Origin: Piper betle
Lineage: Eukaryota; Streptophyta; Magnoliopsida; Piperales; Piperaceae
DNA length: 64,000 nt
Direction: 5' to 3'
Assembly (NCBI GenBank): GCA_033002965.1
Contig: JAURVB010009641.1
Location: forward strand, 1-64,000
The first letter of the stretch is position 1, and the number at the start of each line of letters is the position of its first letter. Shown one piece after another: positions 24,270 through 35,773 of the stretch. The position numbers were made by a program, and so were the translations under genes. The notes under the pieces are model-generated. The model searched no databases. It saw nothing but the letters and a program-made list of their open reading frames with translations, and was not told the origin of the DNA.

Positions 24270-24811
24270 TGCTTTGTGGACAGAAAAATACATGTTCAAA
24301 GTATTGTGGAGTTTTTCTCATCAGTTGTGAATATATGAACAATATATGCTGTCAAAGCTGTAAATTATCATTGTCTAAACCTATTCTGCAAGGTAATGGT
24401 TAAAGTAAGTGTATTGGGACTCCGGTAAATTGCCTGGTATCCGAATAATGCTCCTAAGATTACCTCCTTTAGTCCTCAATTTTGATTCTCGTCGTAGTTA
24501 CATGATGATATAGGTCTCCAAGGGCATTTTCATGATCACGTCTAAATATCAACTGATTAATACTAATTAGAATTTGGGTGGTTGCCCTATCAATTTTCTC
24601 GAACTATACGATCAGAGCGCTAAATACTCATTAACCTAATTTTGGCATCAAAAAGTGCAATGGACCGAGAAATTTACCACAAAACTATGATGGACATTGG
24701 TGCTTACACTTAATATTTTCATTTCCTATGTATAGAACCTTAAACTTATCATATTCTTGTTCACAACTTGCACTTGTTGCTGCACAAACTATTAAGAAAA
24801 AGAGATCACCA
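24270..24811. other. Spacer between ETG1 and the HAK pseudogene
   Basis: Short convergent spacer holding the ETG1 3' UTR. Nothing else recognised. Confidence 0.6.
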
Positions 24812-26019
24812 TCAGACAACATAGACCATGCCCACCTTCAACAAAGGCACCTCCGGCACCTTGAGCGCCACCTCCGGTCCCCCTACAGTTCCTCTGCATG
24901 AAGTTGTACCCCATGTTAATGGCCGCCCTCTTCAACAACGACGAACCGGCCTTGGCGTCCACGTGGGAATGCCCCGTTATGAACGCCATCCCTGCCTCCC
25001 TCGCCGCACACAATTCCTCCAACTCCTCCCTCAGCTCCGATACACCCCTCATCCTCCTCCACCATGAACCTCACTGCCTACCTCTCCTCCTCCACAAAAA
25101 TGATGCTGCTGCTGCTTCTAATTCTTCTTCTTCTTCAGACGCTAACACCTCGGACGTCGACGCCATTTCGATCCCATCTTCTTCCAAGTTCATGCCCATC
25201 ATCTGAACATTAATATCGACGTCGGCCTCATCAACGCATTGTAGTAGCTGCATTCCTCCCCCGATCACCGTTAGCCGCCTGTCGTCGTCGGGCGGGGTAA
25301 TAGTGGTGGAGGATAGGATTGGCTGATGAACTGAGCTAGGCGGGAGACGAGGAGGGACTCGAAGCAATGGGCGTCATAGGGGACGTGGCGGTAGCCGTAG
25401 CGGACGATGCAGCGGTAGGAACGGTGGGAGGGGACCCGACGCGGCCGAGGAGGAAGCGCTCGTGGGCAGGAACGTGGGGGACGGTGACGGACTTGACGCA
25501 GACGAAGACGAGGAAGCGGTGGACGCGGTGGAAGGCGGAGAGGTTGGTGACAAAGCCGGAGAAGTTGCAGCTGATGCCGGAGACAAGGTGGGTGTAGGCG
25601 AGGCCGATGCCGAGGCCGGGGCCGAGGGCGAGGAGCCAGTCGAGGGAGACCTTGTTGTGGAGGTCGAACTCGTACTTTTTGATGGTGGCGTAGTGCCATG
25701 AGGGTCATGAGGAAGAGGGCGAGCAGGATGGGGAGCCATGCCCCCTCCAAGAACTTGATCAGAGACGCCGAGAAGTAGAGCGACTCGACGGAGAAGAAGA
25801 AGAGGAAGAAGGCCAGCGCCACAGCCGGAGACTTGTTCCAGCACGCTATCATCACTTGCGACGTCAAGCACGTCGTCACCAGCATCAGCGTCATCAGCGC
25901 CAACCATGAATGCACATTTATATATCATCCATGCAAATATTATTATTGATTTATATATTGTTGTACCATTTATAAGATGAAAATTAAGATTACACGCATG
26001 TATATTTATACACTAGGAT

Positions 26020-26510
26020 TAGTGATTAAGAGGTTGGTGTAAATGTGAGTGTGTATTAATTTAAGGATTCTTTCAAATAAAAATTATAGAAGAAGATGAA
26101 GAGTAATAGGTATATGGGTGGTTTTATTTCTTTCTAAAAAAATGTGGGTAATAGTCTTTTGCCCACATTTCCCCATCAAATGTGAAAAAACCCCTAAATT
26201 TTGTCTTTGTGACAATTGTATCTCTTTCTAGTAATTAAAAGATCATGGGAAGTGTTGACAACATTTTGCTTTGAATTTTGTGTTTTATCTACTTTCTCTG
26301 TCTTGTTCTAATATTTCTTCAAGTTTATGAAGATGGAAGGAAAGACATTCATGTTTGCTTCAATATTTATGGGTTTTTCAGATCCAATTGTGATCAAAAT
26401 CGGAATCAGTTATTTACTAAATTTTAACATCAAGTATGGTCAAAATCAGTTTAGATCATATCAATGCATAATTGAGCTAATACCAAAGCTGAATGTGAAA
26501 TTTGGGATTG
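26020..26510. other. Long last intron of the HAK pseudogene
   Basis: AT-rich with no recognisable content. The plus-strand frame at 26327-26518 has no known motif. Confidence 0.5.
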
Positions 26511-27215
26511 AGCTTTGAGACCTGATGCGTTGCCCATGAGCTTTAGATCATATCAATGCAACAGTGAGGGCGACGCCGAGGATCATGAGCATCCAGTTGA
26601 TCTCGGGAATGTAGATCTGCCCATGTATCTTGTCTGATGTGTGAACCACCTTTTCACTCTTGGGAAGCATCCCAGGGACTGGCTCTGGCTTATTATGGAG
26701 AATGTCCTGCTTATTATAGCCTGGCTTACTACTACTGATGCAAGTATGGCTATCACTAGCACAGGCCATTTAACACTCTCTGCATTACAATATTTGGTGA
26801 TGAACATCAGTCATGATTCATGATACATGAACATTTGGATTAGAATATGAGTCAGAGAGGAAGACCTGGGACTGATACATAAAACCCAATTTGATAGCTT
26901 GTGTAGTAATGACGGTGCTTGGACAGATATGCAGCTTGACCCATGTAAGCTAGAATCAAAGCTGGATATACTAGGAATGTAAAAGCAATCTGAGTAGAAG
27001 CATCACAGAGCAAACGGTATGTCTGATGCAGTTAACTACAAAAAACTACATTTGCAGTGATGAGTGGTTCGTACAAAAACCTGAATTGCAGGATAGGAGA
27101 AATGACCCAGATCAGCAAACATGGCCTCGGAACCTGCCATAGTTTATTCAACATCATCACCATTTTTTGGTTTCTGGAGGAAGAGGTGGGTTTTGGAATT
27201 GTGAATGTGTGTTCC

Positions 27216-27300
27216 TGTGATGCATAGCAGGATTCCTCCAATGGACATCCAACCGCCCTTGTGATGCATAGCAGGATTCCTGTGATGCATAGCAGGATTC
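27216..27300. repeat. Three copies of a ~20-bp exon sequence in the HAK pseudogene
   Basis: The phrase TGTGATGCATAGCAGGATTC occurs at 27216, 27260 and 27281. The copy at 27216 encodes the conserved GILLCIT end of the exon (minus strand). The other two sit upstream in the same exon in another reading frame and replace the usual few residues before GGWM. Confidence 0.9.
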
Positions 27301-28199
27301 TTCAAGAACTTGTGCATGTAAGGAGACAGTGCTTGGTAAACATGTGAATTCCATTACACGATGTTGTACAAACCCGGGGCACTTATGCAAGGCAACCAGC
27401 TCAACACAACAGGCGCAAAGAAGAGGCCAACTCTATATGTCCCATAATGTTGTAGAGCAAACAAACATACCATTATGAAACAAGTGATTGGGACAACCGC
27501 ATCTGAAAGATTGGTTTTGTGAGCGTTAGCACATCTTGAGCAACTTCTCTAGAAGAATGACTATGCTAGTGTTATCATCTTGTTCATTTATAGAACAAAG
27601 TGTTCCCATGGTGTACAACTCAGTTTATATTCATGTGGGTTTTTTCATTTGTTTGTGCTCGTTCAAAGTTTCCCTATGTGGTTTTTTTCTGTGTTACAGA
27701 GATGAATCATAAAACTATATTTAAGGGCAGATTAGGTTGACAACTTTCCAAGCTAAACAGATCTCATAACAACTAAATTCCACCTTTCTAGAGATAGTAT
27801 TGCTTAAGTTTTGGTTTCGGGCAAGAAAATTAGATCCCAGCCGATAGTACAGTATTTTATAAGCCTCTTCATCTTGTATTAAGTGATTCGCTTGAAACAG
27901 AAGCATCCTAACAGTTAGCTTAGAAAGAGCAGGCATGCAAGAAGACATGCCACGTTTATTGGAATAAGGTTCCAGATCATTTTCATGTCGCCGTCCAAAT
28001 CAATTAATATTAAGAAAAACGTAGTAAAGAAAGGGAAACGCAGCTTGTAGCTTACATTCATGGTGCGCCTAGTCCGGAAAATGCCGAGAAAACTGTGCAA
28101 TATGCAAGAAAAACAAGTGCATAAGATAAAATACGAAGATGCCACTATTCAGCTTGTCGTGACAATGGTTGATTTACTTTCATATCGACTAAACTAATG

Positions 28200-28440
28200 A
28201 AAAAATTTAATTCTTTAAGTTAATTTTTGAATTAAGAAATGCCCGTGACACCTATTATAAGTTTTTTTATAGGGGCTCATAAGACCTAACACTGATATCA
28301 GAGTCATGTTGGGTTTATGGAAAACTCTACTTTTTAAGTTAATTTTTGAATTAAGAGAAGTCCGTGATATGTAAATCCTTTTTTATAGTTTTGAATTAAG
28401 ATAGACATGTTCCACCTATTTTAAGTCCTTCTATAGGGCA
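28200..28440. mobile_element. LTR-retrotransposon junction remnant inside the HAK pseudogene
   Basis: The phrase TTAAGTTAATTTTTGAATTA is present twice (about 28217 and 28336), each followed by a CCGTGA-type stretch, and TGATATCAGAGTCA (28290) resembles the initiator-tRNA primer site (TGGTATCAGAGC) that follows plant LTRs. It lies where the missing transporter exons should be. Confidence 0.5.
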
Positions 28441-28531
28441 TGAAGGCCCGGCAACGGCCCCCAACACCCGCCCTGGAGTAATTTAATTTTACTAAGAACA
28501 AGTATGGCTGCCGCAAATGGCAGACACGTGC

Positions 28532-28594
28532 AAAGTACCGGCAGGACGAGAGAAATTTTTCGAAGTACCCGGCAGGACAAGGAGAAATTTTTTG
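28532..28594. repeat. Tandem 31-32-bp duplication in HAK exon remnant
   Basis: Two adjacent units (28532-28562 and 28563-28594) share AAGTACCGGCAGGAC/AAGTACCCGGCAGGAC followed by GAGAAATTTTT. This is where similarity to the transporter stops. Confidence 0.85.
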
Positions 28595-29188
28595 ACCCGA
28601 GAACTGCTCTCCGTTTCCGGAGGGCATTCTAGTTTGTATGTGGATAGCTCTACATCGGCCACTTGTCTGTTGGGCAAGAGACTACCTTAGACTTACCTCA
28701 GCATGCCTGCATTACATATCAGAGAATACACAGAGCAAATGTGCCACCTGCAACATTATTAGGCAAGAATTATGGCTCATATGCAACACTCTCAATCTTC
28801 AAAATCACAGTTTGGTTTATAATAATTTACCTTCACCGTTGTCATCGGCTCCAAGAACAATGAAAACATATTTGAAGAGAGGGACTAAAGTCAATGTCCA
28901 GAAAACAAAAGAAAGGATCCCATAGATCTCTTTATTTGTTTCTGAATGTGTGATGTCCTCTACAAATGTGGTCTTGTTAACATAAACGGGTGAGATGCTC
29001 AAGTCGCCATAAACCACACTAAGACTGATATGTTTAGACCAGGAGAGTCTTCCATGATTCCTTCTGCTGAACATTATAGTAAAAAAATATTTTCTAGACA
29101 AACCCACAACAATGTTATTAGCCAAACCATAGTCAGTAAGACAGGAACCAATCTTGGAGGAACAACATTTTCCAGACTCAAGATCCAT

Positions 29189-31529
29189 GACTGACGGTAA
29201 AGGATAGAGAAAGCTTCCTCGTTTGATCCATCCAAGGGTGCCCAATTATAGCATACTGGTGCTGAAAAAATATCAGAGATTGATGGGCAAAGGCAATAAC
29301 AAGCATTCAAGTCTTTCAATCTTATCGCAATCATTAAACACCATTGTAAAGATGAAATTTGATAGCAATGCAAAGGGAGTTACAGCTTTCGGTTCAAACT
29401 CTGCTTTACGTGCAGATGTGATTATAAAGACTACTATACATGATATATATCATAGCTAGTGACCAAGAGAGAGGAGCCACAAAACAAGAATACGTGGGCT
29501 CATTCTGAAGTATGATATCGTTTTCTCCTCAACTTACTGAACTGACAACATGGGACACTTATAGTCAGTAAGAACTTAATGCGATCAACAGAACAAAGAC
29601 TGTGGGTAAGAAAATTAGGGGGTTCATGCTACCAAGGGAAGAATGACAATATGGAAAACACATTCGTGTGATCCTTCGCCAACATTGAATTAGAAGGGGT
29701 GGGTGAGCACCATTGAAGAATATCAAGCAGCTGCACCAAAGGGGCCGGCAGGGGTACTAACGCAAGATGGGACACTATAATTTCAAGGGTGGGTTAAAAA
29801 ATAATAGTAGGGACCAAGAGACTGGCACAATGCTTGACACATCGGAAACCAGTAGCACAATGTACACTGGTGCAATATAATATCACCCACCCACTTGGTG
29901 ATGGGTCGGACCCTATGCAATTAAATGTGAAGTGTTGAGAGGGGAAAACCATGATGCCGGAAAGGGGACAAGAGAGAAAGGGACATCCGCGGAAGAGAGA
30001 ACACACTGTATTAGTCTATGGCATGTGAACTTATATACAGCCAAAGTTAGACGCAAGCAACCTGTTGCAGAATAGGGTACTGCTCATTTGATTATCTTAT
30101 ATTTTAGCCTTCAAGTTATCATATACATGTGATTATATATCTCTGGGAGCCTGTCAGCATTTCTAATGTTGGTCTCATTAAGCGATTCTAGCTTATCTTC
30201 TTCAAGGGGACTATCTTTCTCTTGAGTTTTTTTATAGTATATGGACTATATGGATTATGAAGAGCATGCACTAGTACCCCTGAGAGCAATGCCAACGTAA
30301 AAGACTTTACCTCTAGCTGTGACCCAATATAAAACCCATGTCAGATAACTAGTTTTGATCTGAGCAGATCCCCAAAAGAGACGGAATTGCAGCAATCATC
30401 CCTTTACATTAAATAGTAACCTGTCTACAATGACTACTTGGACTGAAGATTAGAAAGAGATTACTTTCAGAAAGAAGATGGTGAATGAAACAAGCAATGT
30501 CTCTACAGGAAGCTCATCAGTCGCCAAAGCAATTCCCACAAGGAAGATCCAAATAGACGGGCAGGTTGTGGTAGATGCCCCGGCCAAAAACACGAGAGCT
30601 GGGGAGCAATTCCATTGCAAGGTCTTCTTTCACATGACCAACCGCGTGAAAGCGAGAACACACTTAGTACGTTGAACCGGCTAAACAATGAACAATAATT
30701 CTCTTAGGCCCTTACCAACCATTCCTCTCTGCCACCTTCCCGACAAAAACATTGCAGCTTTTCCCTTCAAAATCCTCTTTTCCTGCACAGTGAGCCCTCC
30801 CAATCTCATCTTTACAGCTTTGTCAGATAACCCACCTTTCGCTTTGCCCAAATAGTCTCAACAAACGCACTTTACTGGGGTAACACCCATTCTAAGATTG
30901 GAGGGAGTCAGACGGCATTACCTTTATTTCTCCGTGCTGTTCAAATGTCTTCTCATCTTCTTGGGCTTCCCACTCATATCATGCGCGGAATGTTAGCTTC
31001 CCACTCATATCTAAAATTATGGGTGCGCCATCGGCTGTCTCAAGAACATTTTGGACTAAAAAGTGGCAGACAATAGCATTAAAAGAACAAACTGATATAG
31101 AAATATTGTTGATGGTGGTTAGTTATTACTGCTACTTTTGACTTGCCAGTTTCAGGATTGCACACTATTGTAAGCTGACTTTCACTAGTGCCCGAGTCCC
31201 CCGACTTAACCACTTGGGCATGCTTTGACGATGACAAGCTGACAAGCTCAATCGCCACCTTCAACAGGGAGATTCCATGGAGATAGTGCATTTGTCACGG
31301 AAAAGTCTGGCACTACTCAGAGCTTCTGCTACTTAAGATCCTTGTGATTTGACCTTAAAAAATTAAAAACCAGCTGATTTGATCAGGTTCACATGTAGCC
31401 ATTACTGATTCGTTTGCCTGCCAAATACCCATGACTAATTTCTATCGGTTGAGATATTCCCTCTTACGAGAAAGCGTCAGTCATATTGAAAGTCGTGAAG
31501 ATACAAAGATAAACTAAGAGGTACGACGA
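29189..31529. other. Spacer upstream of the HAK pseudogene
   Basis: Over 2 kb with no gene I can support. The 65-codon frame at 30478-30675 has an ATG and moderate composition but no recognised domain. CTTCCCACTCATAT is repeated at about 30966 and 30991. Part of this may be the old promoter of the transporter. Confidence 0.45.
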
Positions 31530-32393
31530 ATTTGATTAGAATTTGTGAAATACGTGAAGAGACTCATTAGTAAGGATTCCAATGCTCAAGAAATAGTGTT
31601 TGGAGTTGGCTCTTCATTTACAAGTTGTATTCATATCTCTAATTTATAAATATGTGTAGATGTATGTGTTCGGTGTACTTTCCCTTTGGGGAAGTTTCAC
31701 GGAGTGTTCTCCTTTAGGGGAGACTAGAGGGATTACAGATCTAGACAGGGTCACTATTGGTAATGCATATGGGAGAAGAAAGTGAAATTGTTTGTTGTGA
31801 GGTGAAGATATGACTTCAGGTTCTTCGACAAGATCAACAGTGGTTAATTTCTTTTCTTTCTCTACCTTTATCTGTGGATTGTAATTGGGAGTAATGTTAC
31901 TCTTTTGGGTGGAGTTTTCCACATTTGGGTAGAGCTTCTACTTTTATTGGGGTGAAGTTTTTCACACTTTAGTGGAATTTTCTACATGTATTGGGTGAAG
32001 TTTTTCCACATATAACGGGGAGTGGTTTCACTCACAAGGGGAGAGTTTGGAGAAGTTTTTCATCATTTAAAGTTGAAGTAGGGTCGTAATCCAGTGTGTG
32101 AGATTGATCCATTTTTCATTTGAGGTGTATTTTAGTTTTCTCAATTTCTCAAGAATTGTATCTTTCAGATCTTATTATTGATTTGATTTAGGTTAGGAGA
32201 GTTTTCTCAAATTTTATTTCGATACTTGATTGTAAGAGATTTCTTAATCAAAGTTGATCGAGTAGGTTGGTTTTCTTTTCTCTAAATTGGGAGGAAAGTT
32301 TCCATCCATTTTTATCTTAGGTGTCTCCTATTCATTTCATCGAGTAGGGGAAATATTTTTTAGCTTGATTTCGCTGGAGTGTATATTTCCCAA
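31530..32393 (+). mobile_element. Probable solo LTR (copia-type)
   Basis: The segment ends in TTTCCCAACA, contains a TATA-like AATTTATAAATATG (31638) and carries several diverged repeats of GTGAAGTTTTTCCACA/GGAGTTTTCCACA (31905-32060), a pattern of long copia LTRs. No internal retroelement domain lies on either side, so a solo LTR is likely. The left border is uncertain by up to ~100 bases. Confidence 0.5.
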
Positions 32394-32783
32394 CACTATC
32401 CACATCAGATTATAACACCGAGAAAGAAACCAATTTGTTTACTTGGTAGTACTTTACCATTACATCTACAGTAGTGTAACTATGGCAAGAACGTAGAGTG
32501 GAAACAACACTTTCTATGGATTGAAAATAAATTGAGATTCGAAGATCAATTCTTTCTAAATTCACCGGAAAATCTGTTTAATGTCGGCCAAAATGTTCCA
32601 ACCAAAATCTGTTTAATGTCGGCCAAAATGTTCCCGCTGTATGGTGAGATTTGTGCACAGGGATTTTGTTCAGTTATAGAGGCCGAGAATCACGTGTCAG
32701 CATTGGTTAAGAAGTCTTTATAGCGTAAAATATGTAAAAGCAAATTGGATTGGGCACTCATCTCGTCACAAGTAGCCGACAGT

Positions 32784-33974
32784 TAGGGGTGGGCGTGGAC
32801 GTCCGAATTTGTCTGTTCGTCCGATGTCCGAAGCATGTCCGACCGAATTTGACCGACCGAATTCGACCGAATTAAAACAAATCAAACATGGACATTTTTT
32901 TGTCCGACCAAATGTCCGATATTTTATATCAATAATATAATGTCTTTAACATTTATAAGACTAATATTATAGTTTATAAAAATTTTAAAATATAAATATA
33001 CAGTAAAATTAATTAAATTTATACATAAAATCGATATTTAATATCTTAAATATCTAAAAATGACATACATATAAAAAGGATAAAAGTCACTCTTATATTT
33101 AGGAATTTAGAACTATACATTCACATTAATAATCATATCAAACTACTTGTAATTTAGTTAATATGCTAGTTATTTTTTATTTTTATATATAGTGGATCGT
33201 AAAATTGATTTTAAGTCGTTTACCGCGTTAGGACGTGTACATGAAATTTGGGTGGGTTATTAGTTATAAAGCATGTCGTTATGATTTTATATTGTTTGTT
33301 TTATTTTATAATTTTTTTCTATTTTATGGATTTTTTTAGGATTTATTTTGAGTTAGTTATTATTATTGACACGGGACGGAGTCGAGTCAACTCGAGTCAA
33401 ATCTTATTTACGATATTGTCATTGCTCAAACCACCGGCCCTCTTCCCGTCCAAACCATTGCCGGCGCCGCCTACGGACCGGCGGAGCGCAGAGGGCGGCG
33501 GTCTGGCGGAGCAGAGGGCAGCGGTCTGGCGGAGGCAGGCGGTGGCAAAGGCAGTCGGCGGAGGCAGGGCAGTGGAGGTAGGCGGCGGCGGAGTCGAGGC
33601 GGTGGCGGAGGTCAGGGTAGGGCGCCGACAGGAGGAAAGGGGAGGGCGGCGGAGGGTGGGGGAGGTCGGGAGGAGGGCAGGAGGGCGGGGGAGGGCAGGA
33701 GGGTAGCGACCGGGGGAGGGCGGCGGAGGTCGGGGAGGGCGGCGAAGAGGGCTGCGGGGGTGGTGGTGGTGGCGGTGGCGGCGACGGCGGATTATATTGA
33801 TAAGTAAGGTTAAAGTTAATAATTATGGTATAATTTCGGACTGTCCACGGACGTTGTCCGGGCCCGACGGACAAGTCGGACGTTAACTCGGTCAGACAAG
33901 TTTTGTCCGACAAAATTTTGGACAGACGCGGATAATAACTTGTCCAATGTTTGTCCGACCGATGCCCACCCCTA
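32784..33974 (+). mobile_element. hAT-like non-autonomous element with 8-bp target duplication (A)
   Basis: Terminal inverted repeats TAGGGGTGGGC / GCCCACCCCTA bound a 1191-bp element. Flanks CCGACAGT (32776-32783) and CCCACAGT (33975-33982) match at 7 of 8 bases, as for hAT insertion. Both end regions are crowded with TCCGA/CCGAC motifs, like the subterminal transposase-binding repeats of Ac-type elements. The middle is AT-rich (about 32930-33425) and then a GC-rich core (33426-33790) made largely of GGCGG-type repeats. No transposase is encoded; the open frames in the core are low-complexity. Confidence 0.88.
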
Positions 33975-33982
33975 CCCACAGT

Positions 33983-35163
33983 GAACTATAGTACCTGGTG
34001 CATGTCACACAGTAGGTAGAATGGCTTTGATAAATTATTGGGTGGATGAGTAATTGCTTGATTAACTAGTTATAGATTAGGAGATTGGTCTTAGATGATA
34101 GATGGGTAGTTGTTTGATTTTTAATTGGAGTGGGTCAGCCACAAAATATGGGATACCCTTTGCTGAGTTAGCACATCCCTTAAGTTTGCATATCTGCCAG
34201 AGGGAGGAGGGAAACTAGTTTTGCGGGTGAGAACAAAGAGAAGAAATTAATGACTTTTACTGGCAGCTTCTTGTAGAATTATAAGGGCGAGACTAAGAAT
34301 AAGTCAATTGAATTTTTAACAGAACCCAAGGATCTTTGGAAAAGGAGGCGTCTCAAAACAACGGATAATAAGCCAGGAAAATATCTTATACCCATCAAAA
34401 AATAGAATATACATTAAAATAAGGTTGAAAACTAGCCAAAGAATTGTGCCACGTGTAAGGTGCATTTAAAACTTATTAATAATATATATTAAAAATATAC
34501 AAAAATAATTTTTAAAAATATTACTATATTATTTTTAAATAAAATAACGACTATTTATTGAATTTTAACAGAAAATATACTTGTATATAAATATTATAAA
34601 TTATACTGATTTTAATAAGTAAATTTTTTTGATAACTTTAATTTTAACTATTTATTATTTTTATATTTGCTTATTCTCAAGGGATTCAGTTTTTTATATC
34701 AATGAAAATTGATTGAAATGTATTAAACTCTAATATTTATTTGTAATATCTGATTTATATTAGAATAAATATTTATTTAATACAATCTTATCAATTATTC
34801 GATATTATATTTATTAATGTATTATTTTAGAAATTCTACTTACTTGAGAATTACTAAACTCAAAATAAGACCTAATTTTAGATGACTCAGATTTTCCATT
34901 TCTATTTATAAGAGCGGAAGGTTAAAATACCACTAGGTATACATAATATTTTGTAGTAATACATAATATTTTTGTGGATAGGAAATACAAGATAATATTA
35001 TAAATAATTAGATGATACATGATATGACACAGGGCTAGTTAAAATTTTCAATTTTGTATACATATACTTATACAGATTTATAATAAAGAGTCCACATAAA
35101 TGAAAACACTTGGATTAGCTTTGTCACAAAGTAGTAACATATAATAGAGGCTTAAAATAGGGA
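33983..35163. other. AT-rich spacer
   Basis: No gene or clear element seen. AT content is very high from about 34430 to 34850. Confidence 0.5.
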
Positions 35164-35171
35164 GGGGTCGT

Positions 35172-35387
35172 TAGGGTTGCTAATTGAGCGAGTCAACTCG
35201 TGAGTATTTAGCGTTCGGCTCGGCTTGACTCGACTCAAAACTTTTAAATGTTCGAGCTCGAACTCGAATCTTACGAGCCGAACTTGACCAAGGTCGTGTT
35301 CGACTCGACTCGACTCGGTTATAACTCGAATTCGACTCGAACTCGACTTGATAAAATAATATAATAATATAGTTTTTATATTATATC

Positions 35388-35428
<41 letters not shown>

Positions 35429-35660
35429 ATATACAATATAATAACAAAGAAGTGAGATAGTTAAGATGGTAAATATTCACAAGGTTGTGGGTTTAATCCA
35501 CATTGATAACATTTTTTAACGTGAGGTATTTATGACTTTTAATCGAGCCAGTTTCGAGCTCACGATCGAGATCAAACTGGGTAAGCTCGAGTCGAACTTA
35601 AACACAAAAAAGATATAAAAAATATTCGAGTAAAACTCGAGCTTAAACTATTTGATCCGA
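35172..35660 (+). mobile_element. hAT-like element with TCGAG-rich ends (copy D2)
   Basis: Starts TAGGGTTGCTAATTGAGCGA, the same end as D1 at 18897 read inward. It shares with D1 (reversed) the TCGAG-rich arm, the AT-rich centre and the phrase AGTGAGATAGTTAAGATGG. A run of ATT triplets is at 35395-35423. The right end, about 35660, has lost the D1 terminal sequence, so the border and target duplication are not resolved. It also contains a tRNA-like module absent in part from D1. Confidence 0.72.
35460..35510 (+). other. tRNA-like A-box and T-arm module within D2
   Basis: TAGTTAAGATGG fits the polymerase III A-box (TRGYNNANNNGG). Downstream, TGTGG-GTTTAAT-CCACA forms a 5-bp stem with a 7-base loop, the form of a tRNA T-arm, with a near B-box. 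The spacing is too short for a whole tRNA, so this is a SINE-like relic, not a tRNA gene. Confidence 0.5.
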
Positions 35661-35773
35661 GTTCCCCCGCTACACGTTTCCTTGCCGCCTCCCACTTTTA
35701 TTCCTTATTTACAAAGACGCATCCTCGTCAAAGCTACCTCTCTTGCAATCAAACAACCAATTCCCATCGATCA

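Larger units (their letters stand above)
24812..29188 (-). pseudogene. HAK/KUP/KT potassium transporter, broken and partly deleted
   Basis: HAK/KUP proteins are 10-14-pass membrane K+ transporters. Exon remnants, 5' to 3' on the minus strand: ATG near 29188 (MDLESG); about 28831-29072 ([48 protein letters not shown]); about 28530-28765 (LLPNRQVADVELSTYKLE); 27215-27502 ([31 protein letters not shown]); 27081-27133 (SEAMFADLGHFS); 26866-26989 ([26 protein letters not shown]); about 26522-26782 ([26 protein letters not shown]); 24812-25928 ([42 protein letters not shown], ending VGMVYVV). The segment after VKKF, covering early membrane helices, is missing. In-frame stops occur (TAA after GLYNIV, TAA before TYQ), several splice borders are lost, and the last exon changes frame at least four times. 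Dead gene, GC-rich 3' end. Confidence 0.9.

Noticed and set aside
33248..33979. Long open frames on both strands (152 and 186 codons)
   Set aside because: They lie in the low-complexity GC core of hAT-like element A, overlap on opposite strands and cross the element ends. Composition explains them.
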